From contig JAKLEA010000025.1 in the NCBI GenBank assembly GCA_022711755.1, positions 1 to 64,000 on the forward strand: a DNA stretch of 64,000 bases, read 5' to 3'. Under the pieces are notes generated by a model. That model was not told where the DNA came from. It was given only the letters and a program-made list of their open reading frames with translations, and did not search any database. Positions 45,446 through 53,444 of the stretch are shown here, in pieces (positions within the stretch are counted from its first letter, which is position 1; each line of letters opens with the position of its first letter). The position numbers and the translations under genes are program-made. This stretch comes from Planctomycetota bacterium. Its GTDB lineage: Bacteria; Planctomycetota; Brocadiia; SM23-32; JAKLEA01.

Positions 45446-46324
45446 ATGTTATTCCGAACTCAGACATTATTGCCATTCGCCGCAGCGCTTGTCGTCCTTA
45501 TCGCCTCCGGTTGCCGCCGGGACGATGGAAAACTGCTCTGTCACGTCGGCGAGCCGATGCGGGCTGTTATGGAGGACATCGCCGCTCAATACGAACAGAA
45601 GACGGGGAAAACCGTCGAGATCGCATGTGACAGCTCCGCCGATTTCGTGGAGAAGATCGAAACTGCGCGGACCGGGGATGCGTGCGTCTGCCATGATCCT
45701 TTTTCACGCAGGCTGGCGAACAAGGGATTATCGGCGGAAACGTGGACTGCGGCGTCTCTGACGCCGATGATCGCGGTCAGGAAAGGCAATCCGTTAAGAA
45801 TCAGAAGCGTAAATGACCTCGCCCGCCCTGACGTTCGATTCGGCATGACAGATCCGGATAAATCCGCGTTGGGATGCGTCTGCGGGATATTGTTCAGGAA
45901 AGCCGGCATCGCCAACCGGATCGCGAGGAAGACGGTACTACCGGTTGCAGACGCAGAGGAGGCGGTCGAACGCATAAGATTGGGCGTTCTGGACGCGGCC
46001 GTTGTCTGGGACGCGGTCATAACGGAGAATGAAAAGAACCTTGATGCGGTGGATATCGAATCCCGCTTCAGGCCGCAGCCGGGCGCGGATCATGTCTTAT
46101 CGTGCTTTTTCGGGGATGTGGACCTCTGCGTGGTAAACGTTTCCATCGCTGCGCTTAAATACTCGAAACGTCCGCGTGAGGCGGTTGGCTTTGCGCAGTT
46201 TGTAGCATCACCGGAGGCAAGGGAGGTCTGGATTCGTCACGGATTCTCTGTCCCCGCAGGTGCGCCCGTCTCTGCAGTCCCCCCCCGCGCTCCGAGCCAG
46301 CTTCAGGGAGAGCCGCCTCTTTAA
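45446..46324 (+). CDS. ModA-like substrate-binding lipoprotein
   Basis: 292 residues from ATG 45446 with GGAGGAGAG upstream. The lipobox is LIASGC. The fold resembles the ModA/Wtp anion-binding family (VGEPMRAVMEDIAAQYEQKTG, SADFVEKI, ADAEEAVERIRLGVLDAAVVWDAV). The usual SSS-type anion contact is CDSSADF. The mature protein has several extra Cys residues (CVCHDP, GCVCGI). Known relatives bind molybdate, tungstate or similar oxyanions for ABC import, but no ModB/ModC genes are adjacent, so the partner is elsewhere or the function differs. Confidence 0.78.
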   Translation: MLFRTQTLLPFAAALVVLIASGCRRDDGKLLCHVGEPMRAVMEDIAAQYEQKTGKTVEIACDSSADFVEKIETARTGDACVCHDPFSRRLANKGLSAETWTAASLTPMIAVRKGNPLRIRSVNDLARPDVRFGMTDPDKSALGCVCGILFRKAGIANRIARKTVLPVADAEEAVERIRLGVLDAAVVWDAVITENEKNLDAVDIESRFRPQPGADHVLSCFFGDVDLCVVNVSIAALKYSKRPREAVGFAQFVASPEAREVWIRHGFSVPAGAPVSAVPPRAPSQLQGEPPL

Positions 46325-46486
46325 GAAAACCCGGATTACGCCGCCCTTTTCGCGAATATGGAGGAGATCGGGTTGAGGCATGTGAACAGCGATGCCGGAT
46401 TTCAAAACGCGGATGGGCCTGAAGATGTAATAATTGCATCGCCCGGTCCTTATCAGGCCAATGCCGGCGATGGTGAAATCGGAGCA
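46325..46486. other. Convergent intergenic region, no gene recognised
   Basis: About 160 bp between the 3' ends of the ModA-like gene and the GT-C-like gene. The plus-strand open frame beginning at 46358 is not supported by coding signals. No clear terminator was seen. Confidence 0.4.
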
Positions 46487-48031
46487 TCAGTAAGGATGCT
46501 CTTCAAGTATGCTGGTAAGTTCCGGGGCTATGCGGTAGACGAGGACGGAATCCCCGGCAGCGGGATAGGCTCTGACCAGCGCGCTCCTGCGGGCGACGTC
46601 CTTGAGCACGTTCACCTGAAGCCCCCAGCGGCCGGGGAACTCCAGGTCGGACTGCGCCATGACGAAGAATCCCGGATGGGCATTCTCATCGGCCAGCGCG
46701 TCGAATAGCGGGGGCAGGTCTGGCCAGTAGAGATGGGCGTGGATGTTCCATGCGGTCATGCGGTCGCGCGTGGTCCACGTCCTCAACACGGGCAGATGCT
46801 GCGGATTTATCGCGTCCATGTCCGCTACGGATTGCGCGATAGCCGATTCCAGGGAACGCAGGTATTCGACGCGCCGGATGGCGTTGGTCAGCAATGCAAG
46901 AACAAGGACCGCCGAAATAATTGGAGGTGCGAGTCTTCGCCGGTGTTCTGAAGACGCATAAGTCGCCAGCGACAGGGCGGCAGGTATGCAGAAGAGCATC
47001 CACGAGAAACGGAAGTAGCTCAGTTCGACAAGGCCGGAAAGCGCCGGGACGGCCCAATTAACAACACCCGACAGGAAGAACAGTCCGACGAACGGGTCGG
47101 ACATGCGATTTCTGAGTTTCCACGCGACGGGAAGAAATGGCAACGTCAGCAGGCCGGCGAGGAGCAGGATGGCTGATTGCCTGCCGGGAAGCGGGGGACG
47201 GAGGCGCGATCGCCGCAGAAATTCGCAGAAGGCGTCGAACTGAGAAGATTCCAGCCAGAAGGGGGCCAGGCTGATCCCGGCTCCGACAACGGCGGCAATC
47301 AGTCCGAAAAAAAGGAAAGACGGGAACGGAATACTTTTCTTTCCGTCTATTCGCTCTTTTGCCATTCCCCAATTTCTCTGTGCGGCCCAGAGCAGACCGG
47401 GAAATATCGCAATGGCGATGGGGATTTTCATTCCCGCTCCGAATCCGAGTATGCCGCATCCGGCCGCGAATGCCCGAGCGCTTCCGTTTTTCAATCCAAA
47501 GGCTTGCAGGGCGGTACCGACGGCAATGATTCCCATACAGGGAACATCCGGGTGGCAGTTGAACGATTGACCGAAGAACTGCAAGCCGAGGAATCCGCAT
47601 AACGCCAGGAACGCGCCAAAAGACGATCCAGTTGCCATTTGTCCTGCTGCAATCACGCCGAGCGCGGCAGCCATCCACATTGCGAAGCCGACTGCGCGGG
47701 GAAAGATGATAAGGTCAACCATGCGCTCCGGCATTTCGGCAAGAGCGTTCGGCCTGGCGTGGTCCAGCCTGAAGCCTGATGCGCGCAGGCAGGCTGCGAT
47801 GGCGTATTGCGTCGGATAACCGGGATGATCAACATATTTCGGCACGCCGTCCCACGCGGCGATTGCGACGGCGGAGACGGCGTAGGTGGCATCCGGATCG
47901 CTCGTTGTGAACCACCGACGATTAAAGGACGCCTCCGCCCAGACGAACGAGAAACAAATTAGGAGGGCGGCGTGGGGAGCGAAGCTCCAGAGAAACCGGA
48001 CGGTCGCATGGCGTTGTCGGGTTGCGGACAT
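46487..48031 (-). CDS. Multi-spanning GT-C-like membrane protein
   Basis: 514 residues from ATG 48031. Ten or more hydrophobic helices are visible. An acidic loop after the first helix (TTSDPDATYAV) and the following DHPGYPTQYAIA resemble the catalytic loop of GT-C glycosyltransferases such as PMT/ArnT, which use polyprenyl-linked sugars. The homology is weak, so a mannosyltransferase-like function is only a suggestion. It is convergent with the ModA-like gene and divergent from the TIM-barrel gene. Confidence 0.65.
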   Translation of the reverse strand: MSATRQRHATVRFLWSFAPHAALLICFSFVWAEASFNRRWFTTSDPDATYAVSAVAIAAWDGVPKYVDHPGYPTQYAIAACLRASGFRLDHARPNALAEMPERMVDLIIFPRAVGFAMWMAAALGVIAAGQMATGSSFGAFLALCGFLGLQFFGQSFNCHPDVPCMGIIAVGTALQAFGLKNGSARAFAAGCGILGFGAGMKIPIAIAIFPGLLWAAQRNWGMAKERIDGKKSIPFPSFLFFGLIAAVVGAGISLAPFWLESSQFDAFCEFLRRSRLRPPLPGRQSAILLLAGLLTLPFLPVAWKLRNRMSDPFVGLFFLSGVVNWAVPALSGLVELSYFRFSWMLFCIPAALSLATYASSEHRRRLAPPIISAVLVLALLTNAIRRVEYLRSLESAIAQSVADMDAINPQHLPVLRTWTTRDRMTAWNIHAHLYWPDLPPLFDALADENAHPGFFVMAQSDLEFPGRWGLQVNVLKDVARRSALVRAYPAAGDSVLVYRIAPELTSILEEHPY

Positions 48032-48208
48032 TGTGTCGTGGAAATGAGAACGTTATACTGAATTCCCGCGCATTTCGGGCCGTTTCATGCGGCCATTGAA
48101 TGGGACACAGTGTAACTCGACGCCGCTTGAAAAACCACGCGGACCGGGCCGTTTGACATGGTCGTAACGGCCGCGCAACGAGGCGCATTGATGGACAAGG
48201 AGAATTGG

Positions 48209-48976
48209 ATGAAGAACGTCATCGCGTGTCGTCCTTACTGCTACGGCAAGTTTCTCGGCCCCAACGCGTACAAGCATCTTGCAGGCCTGGGAATCACGGA
48301 CCTGGAATGGCATTTTACTCCCGGCAAGGAACGGGCTGAGCTTGACGACCTGAAATCCAACGGGATGAAGGTCGTGAATGCCTGCATCTCGATGAAGCTC
48401 AACAACGAGCAGGACGTGGCGGCTGTCGTCGCCGAATTGGACACCGTCGCATCGCTGGGCGTGCGCCGCTGTTTCGCAAGCGCAAGCGCGTCCGCTGAGA
48501 CGCCGAAGAAAGACGCCTACGCCCGCCTTCGCAAGATCGGAGAGGAGGCGGCGAAAAGGAAGATCGTCATCGTCATTGAGACGCATGAGCCGCTGGGCCA
48601 CAACTCGAAGGTGATCAGGGAGACGATGACGGCGGTGAACCTTCCGAGCATCCGCAGCAACTTCGACACCGCGAACATCTACTACTACAATCACGACGTT
48701 GACGGCGTGAAAGAGCTGGCCGCCATCGCGGAATTCGTCGAAGGCGTCCATCTGAAGGACACGGACGGCGGGTATCACTCGTTCAATTTCCCGGCGCTTG
48801 GGCGCGGGATTGTGAATTTCAAGCGCACGTTCGAGATTCTGAACGGGCGCGGCTTCCACGGCCCCTTCACGCTGGAGATCGAGGGCACGGCAGGCGAGAA
48901 CATCAGCGAGTCCGAGACCTTCGAGCGCGTGGGGGAGTCAATCCTTTACCTGAAGAAAATCGGCGTGATGGATTAG
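48209..48976 (+). CDS. Xylose-isomerase-like TIM-barrel sugar isomerase/epimerase
   Basis: 255 residues from ATG 48209, which has AAGGAG six bases before it; an ATG at 48191 is in frame but lacks this. The AP-endonuclease-2/xylose isomerase-like barrel shows its metal ligands: VIVIETHEPLG, RSNFDTANIYYY, VEGVHLKDTDGG and FTLEIEGT. Such proteins isomerise or epimerise sugars or inositols with a divalent metal. It probably sits in one transcript with the rhamnose mutarotase gene 133 bp downstream, which would fit a deoxysugar pathway. Confidence 0.85.
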   Translation: MKNVIACRPYCYGKFLGPNAYKHLAGLGITDLEWHFTPGKERAELDDLKSNGMKVVNACISMKLNNEQDVAAVVAELDTVASLGVRRCFASASASAETPKKDAYARLRKIGEEAAKRKIVIVIETHEPLGHNSKVIRETMTAVNLPSIRSNFDTANIYYYNHDVDGVKELAAIAEFVEGVHLKDTDGGYHSFNFPALGRGIVNFKRTFEILNGRGFHGPFTLEIEGTAGENISESETFERVGESILYLKKIGVMD

Positions 48977-48981
48977 TTCAT

Positions 48982-49047
48982 GTAGGGTGTGCGCGCAACA
49001 GGCGCGCGCACGCGGGACAGTAGGGCGCGTCTGAGCAAGCCGCTACG
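48982..49047 (+). repeat. Two adjacent GTAGGG palindromic elements
   Basis: GTAGGGTGTGCGCGC...GCGCGCGCACGCGG (48982-49015) and directly after it a shorter GTAGGGCGCG element (from 49020). They lie between the TIM-barrel gene and the rhamnose mutarotase gene. The first has the same GTAGGGTG head and CACGCGG end as the element at 36682. Confidence 0.65.
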
Positions 49048-49109
49048 GCGGCGAGCGAGAACACGCCGCAGGTTCGACATTCCGGGATTGCGGGCAGGAG
49101 GAACACAAC

Positions 49110-49430
49110 ATGCAGAGAATAGCTTTCTTGCTGAAGGTCAAGGCGGACAGACTGGAAGAATACAAGCGGCGGCACAAGGAAGTCTGGCCGGAGATGCTCC
49201 AGGCGTTGCGAGACACCGGCTGGCATAACTACAGCCTTTTCCTGCGCGAGGACGGACTGCTGATCGGCTACTGCGAGACGCCGAATTTCAAGAAGGCCGT
49301 CTCCGGGATGCAGAAAAAGAAGATCAACGCCCTCTGGCAGGCGGAGATGAAAGAGTTTTTCGAGGAGCTTGACGCCGGGGCAGCGGACACCAGCATGAAG
49401 CCGCTGGAGGAGGTCTTCCACCTCGACTAG
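49110..49430 (+). CDS. rhaM: L-rhamnose mutarotase
   Basis: 106 residues, the family size, from ATG 49110 with AGGAGG eight bases upstream. The short ferredoxin-like fold is recognisable from RHKEVWPEML and TGWHNYSLFLR, which hold the His and Trp residues lining the sugar site, and NALWQAEMKEFFE. It interconverts alpha and beta anomers of L-rhamnose, speeding its use. The neighbouring TIM barrel and the fucosidase/arabinosidase genes in the window fit deoxysugar catabolism. RhaA/B/D are not nearby. Confidence 0.9.
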   Translation: MQRIAFLLKVKADRLEEYKRRHKEVWPEMLQALRDTGWHNYSLFLREDGLLIGYCETPNFKKAVSGMQKKKINALWQAEMKEFFEELDAGAADTSMKPLEEVFHLD

Positions 49431-49568
49431 AATCCTATGGAGGGAATTGGCAGTTTCGTCCAGTTCCTAAGTTTACAATGGCGGGGAGCGATCGGTATCC
49501 GGCGGGATTCTTACCGGAACCGGCGATGGCATTGTCGCGTCTAATCGAATCGAAGGGATTCCGGAGAC

Positions 49569-52500
49569 ATGCCCCGCAGAAGGCGAAACGTCGGCAAACT
49601 GCAGAACGGAGAGATATCCGCACGCTTGCGTTTCATCGCGCGACGTGTCCGGAGCCTTGACCTGCTGCTCGGTGTTCTGATTCTTGCCGCGTTCTCCGTG
49701 GCATGGTTTTTCGGCCTCGTCCTGCTGGATCACGCCTTCATTCTGAATTCGACATTCCGCAGGGTCGCGTTGACCATATTCGAGATTGCCGCGATTGCCG
49801 GCGCGGCAGGGACCGCGTGGGCGTTTCTCTTCCGCCCGGTCAATCTTTTTTATGTGGCGCGGTTGATAGAGAACGCGAATCCCGCGCTGAAGAATTCGCT
49901 CATAAGCTATCTCCAGTGCGAGAGGGAGAACAGCGCCCCGCCGGACATGCTCGCACTGATGCGCGGGCAGCTTTCATTGCGGTTGGCCTCGATTGACTGG
50001 CGGGAGCTTGTCAACCCGAAGCGGTGCGTCCGCGCGGCGTTCGCCATGGCGATATGTCTTGCGGTCTTTCTGGCGTATGGCATGCTTTCCGAGAAAAGCG
50101 CGCTGGTGTCCCTCAGGCGCGCCCTGATGCCCTCCGCCGACATCCTTCCCCCGACGGAAACGCAGCTTGTGAACATCCGGCCGGGAGATACGGACGTCCT
50201 GAAGGGCGATCCGCTTGACGTCTACGCGGGGGTTTCCGGCAAGGTTCCGGATCAGGTCGTGCTGCATTATTCATCAGGCGGGGACGGGGGGGAGGAGCAG
50301 ATTCACGAGATGCTCCGATCCCCGGCGGGAGATTGGCATGCGCGGATTCCGATGGTTCTGAAACCTCTCTCCTACTTCATCACCGCAGGGGATACTCGGT
50401 CGGAGCGCTTCGACTGCTCGGTCAGCGTCAAACCGCTTGTCACCGGAATCGAGATAGGCGTCGCCCCGCCGGAATACACGGGAATTGCGCCATACTCGGT
50501 GAATACCGGCAGCGTCAAGGCTCCATACGGATCAAGACTTTCGCTGAAGGCTGCGGTGAACCAGCCCGCGCTGGAAGGATGGGCGATATTTGAGCAGGCT
50601 CCCAAATTGAACCTGAAGGTCGAGGGCGACGGGACGCTTCTGACCGCCGAGTTCCCTCTTCTGCGCAGGGACGCTTATTCGGTCCACTTTATCGAGCAGG
50701 GCGGCAAGAGAAACCTCCAGCCGGTACGGCACGAGCTTGAGCCTATCCCGGACGAGCCGCCGAAGGTTGAGATTCAGTCCCCGCCGGACGGGACGGCCGT
50801 CAGCCCGCAGAAGCCGTTCGATCTGGCGTTCCGGGCGGTTGACGATTATGGGATCCAGAAGGCGCGCCTGCGATACGTCGTGAACAATGAGGACGCCCGC
50901 TTCATGAATCTTGAACTGCCGGAGAAAAAGCGCGAGGACGTGAAATTCCGGAAACCGATGCGGGCGATTGACCTCGGCGGGGCGGTCGGCGACACGATCG
51001 CATACCGGATTGAGGTCGAAGATGGATTCCCCGACAAGCCTCACGTCGTTCAGAGCGACGAGAGGAAGATCATCGTAATGGACGAGGATAAACTTGCCTC
51101 GGCGCAGAAGGAGCAGCAGGAGAACGCGCAGCAACAGCAATCGGAAAAGCAGCAAGAGAACGGGCAGCAGCAACAGAAAGAAGGCAGTGCCGAGTCCGGC
51201 GAGGGTCAGAAACAGGAAGGCTCAGAGGGGGCGGGAAAGCCTTCTGAGGGCGAAGGCAAGGCGGGCGAGCAGCAGACAGCCGACGGAAAGGGGCAGGCGG
51301 GCGAAAAGGAGGGGGGGAAAGGTTCATCTTCCGAACAAAATCCGGCAGGCGGTGAAGAAGATGGGAAAGTCGCCGAGGGGCCGTCTCCGGAAGGCATGAC
51401 GCAGCAGGATAGGGAAAAGCTCGAACGCCTGCAGGACGCCATGAATCGCAAGCAGGAAAGGGATGGCGGCAAGTCTGAAGGAGGCGAAAGCGCGCAAAGC
51501 CAGGCCAGCGAGAAGTATGATGCCGGGAAGAGGGGGGGGGATACACAAGACGCTGTAGGACAGGGACAGGACGGGCAACGACAGGAGGGGGATTCCCGGC
51601 AGAAGGGCGGACAGGTTGCCGAAGGAAAATCAGGGGAAGGCGAGAGTAAAACTGCCGCCAAGGAACGCGCCGGCGCGGAACGGCAGGATGGACAATCAGC
51701 CGGTCAGGAACGGCAGGAACAGGCTGGCGCGGAGCAGCGGCGCGGCGAAGAATCATCAGGGGAGCAGATATCGGAGAAGAGCGACGCGCAGGAATCCGGG
51801 AAGCAGTCAGAAAGCCGCGGGGAGCAGGTTTCACAGACGGCAGAAAACAAGCAGGGCGAAGGAGCGCCAGACGCAAAGGCCGGCGGAGGAAGCGGGGAAT
51901 CGGCTTCGGGCGGAAAGAACAAATCGGACGGCAAGGCAGGCATCGAACGCGCGGGGGATTCCGCTGCCGGGGGCGGAGCAAATCGGGGCGGCGGCTCCGA
52001 ATCAACGCAGGAAAAACCGGGAGACTCCAGTATGCCCGGCGCGATTGCCGGCGGCAGGAAGGAGAACGGCGAAAAGACGGGCGATGCCGGCAGTGAAGGA
52101 AGCCGGAGCGTTCCGGGGCAGACATCGTCCGGCAGAGAGGGACAGGCCGGAGCCTCAGGCGGGCAATCAGGAAATTCCAAGGCCGGGAATGAAACAGCAT
52201 CAGGCGGCGGAGAACAGGGGAAGGAAGCGGTTGGCGTGAAACCCGGCGGGGAAGGACAAGGCAGGGAGCAGAAACGGGCTGCGATTGCGAAGGAGGCCAA
52301 AGAGGGGGGGGATAAAGAGGGAGCAGCAGCCGGGCAACCTGATAAAGGCGATAAGCCGGAAAAAGGCGCGGATGGCGTCATGAAACCCGGAGAGATTGGC
52401 GAGAAGTCCGCTCGGGCTTATCAGAAGGCTGCTGACGCGATGAAACAGAATGAGGAAGGCAGCGCGCAGGATCAGTCCGGCGATGCCGCGGGACAGCCTG

Positions 52501-53189
52501 CATCCGGGAACGAAGGGGGGCGGCAGGGCGGCGGCGCGCAGAAACCGTCCGGAACGCTCAAGCCGGGAGATAACGCAGCAGGAGGCGCGCCGGCCGGGGG
52601 GATGGGAGAGGGAAAGCGGGATCAGAACTCTTCCAGCGGCGTTTCAGAGAAAATGGCTGGAGAGGGGAAGGAGTCCGATTCCGGAGGCGGGGGGCCGGGA
52701 AGGAAGGATCCATTCGGAAGCAATGACGCCGCAGCCCGGGGCAGGGGACGAGATGAGACGATTGACGACGCGAACCGTGTGCGCGGGATGATAAACAAAC
52801 TGCGGGAGCAGATGAACTCAGGCAAGCTGGACAAGGAGTTCTACAAAGACGCGGGAATGACGGAGAAGGAGTTCCGCGACTTTGTGACGAAGTATGACGG
52901 ATCGGCCCGCGCGAAGCCGCCTTCCATACCTGAGCCGACTTCATCCCCGGAAGAGATCAGCGAGAAATCGGAAAAGCCGGCGTTCCTCGCGCCTGGGGTT
53001 AAGGCGGGCAAGGGCGCGGTCGGCGAGAAGGTCGGGCGCGGGACGGGGGCATCTGACGCCGGCAAAAAGGACGCGATCCAGTCCCGCTTCGAGGCGGCTG
53101 AGGAAACGATCTCGCCGGAGTATCGCGATCTTGTCAGGGAGTATTACATCCGCCTGTCAAAAGGCGAAGGCTCGGACAAGGAAGAGTAG
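49569..53189 (+). CDS. Giant DUF4175-like membrane protein with Q/E/G/S-rich low-complexity region
   Basis: 1206 residues from ATG 49569. Three membrane helices are near residues 30-52, 65-88 and 158-175. Residues about 190-500 are beta-rich, exported-type domains. Residues about 505-1055 are very hydrophilic and low in complexity (Gln, Glu, Gly, Ser, Lys). The C-terminal 90 residues are ordered and end in PEYRDLVREYYIRLSKG. The helix pattern, the ARLIENANPALKNSLI segment and this ending match the gene at 59504-62890, so the two are paralogues. G9 (51532-51540) and G8 (52304-52311) tracts lie in the low-complexity part. DUF4175-like proteins often occur near MoxR/VWA genes, which are absent here. 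Confidence 0.8.
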   Translation: MPRRRRNVGKLQNGEISARLRFIARRVRSLDLLLGVLILAAFSVAWFFGLVLLDHAFILNSTFRRVALTIFEIAAIAGAAGTAWAFLFRPVNLFYVARLIENANPALKNSLISYLQCERENSAPPDMLALMRGQLSLRLASIDWRELVNPKRCVRAAFAMAICLAVFLAYGMLSEKSALVSLRRALMPSADILPPTETQLVNIRPGDTDVLKGDPLDVYAGVSGKVPDQVVLHYSSGGDGGEEQIHEMLRSPAGDWHARIPMVLKPLSYFITAGDTRSERFDCSVSVKPLVTGIEIGVAPPEYTGIAPYSVNTGSVKAPYGSRLSLKAAVNQPALEGWAIFEQAPKLNLKVEGDGTLLTAEFPLLRRDAYSVHFIEQGGKRNLQPVRHELEPIPDEPPKVEIQSPPDGTAVSPQKPFDLAFRAVDDYGIQKARLRYVVNNEDARFMNLELPEKKREDVKFRKPMRAIDLGGAVGDTIAYRIEVEDGFPDKPHVVQSDERKIIVMDEDKLASAQKEQQENAQQQQSEKQQENGQQQQKEGSAESGEGQKQEGSEGAGKPSEGEGKAGEQQTADGKGQAGEKEGGKGSSSEQNPAGGEEDGKVAEGPSPEGMTQQDREKLERLQDAMNRKQERDGGKSEGGESAQSQASEKYDAGKRGGDTQDAVGQGQDGQRQEGDSRQKGGQVAEGKSGEGESKTAAKERAGAERQDGQSAGQERQEQAGAEQRRGEESSGEQISEKSDAQESGKQSESRGEQVSQTAENKQGEGAPDAKAGGGSGESASGGKNKSDGKAGIERAGDSAAGGGANRGGGSESTQEKPGDSSMPGAIAGGRKENGEKTGDAGSEGSRSVPGQTSSGREGQAGASGGQSGNSKAGNETASGGGEQGKEAVGVKPGGEGQGREQKRAAIAKEAKEGGDKEGAAAGQPDKGDKPEKGADGVMKPGEIGEKSARAYQKAADAMKQNEEGSAQDQSGDAAGQPASGNEGGRQGGGAQKPSGTLKPGDNAAGGAPAGGMGEGKRDQNSSSGVSEKMAGEGKESDSGGGGPGRKDPFGSNDAAARGRGRDETIDDANRVRGMINKLREQMNSGKLDKEFYKDAGMTEKEFRDFVTKYDGSARAKPPSIPEPTSSPEEISEKSEKPAFLAPGVKAGKGAVGEKVGRGTGASDAGKKDAIQSRFEAAEETISPEYRDLVREYYIRLSKGEGSDKEE

Positions 53190-53208
53190 GAGGCGAACGC
53201 CGCCCGGC

Positions 53209-53421
53209 CTACCACCAGGGGCCTTTTTCCTGGAACGTCTTCACAAAAGTCTCGATGGAACGGTCGTAGGTCTTCTCAACGTCCGGGGGGAAACAGCATC
53301 CCGGCAGTTGCCCCTTCTTCAGGTGGGATTGCAGGCATTCGCAGCAGATGCCGCGGTTGCCGCAGGCCATGTACGAGCATCCGCAGTTCTTCTTGTTTTT
53401 GGCTACAGTGCATTCTCTCAT
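53209..53421 (-). CDS. DUF6485-type small cysteine-rich protein
   Basis: 70 residues from ATG 53421 with AGGA upstream. Cysteines are arranged as NCGCSYMACGNRGICCECL and later LPGCCFP, with the family's tail EKTYDRSIETFV. This suggests a small metal-binding or redox protein of the DUF6485 family, whose function is unknown. It is 23 bp from the pheT start of transcription direction and probably shares its message. Confidence 0.85.
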   Translation of the reverse strand: MRECTVAKNKKNCGCSYMACGNRGICCECLQSHLKKGQLPGCCFPPDVEKTYDRSIETFVKTFQEKGPWW

Positions 53422-53444
53422 CGTTTGGTTTCCTGAAACTGAAA

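Noticed and set aside
51070..52200. 376-codon minus-strand frame rich in Pro, Arg and Ser
   Set aside because: Antisense reading of the Gln/Glu/Gly low-complexity region. The composition is explained by the complementary codons.
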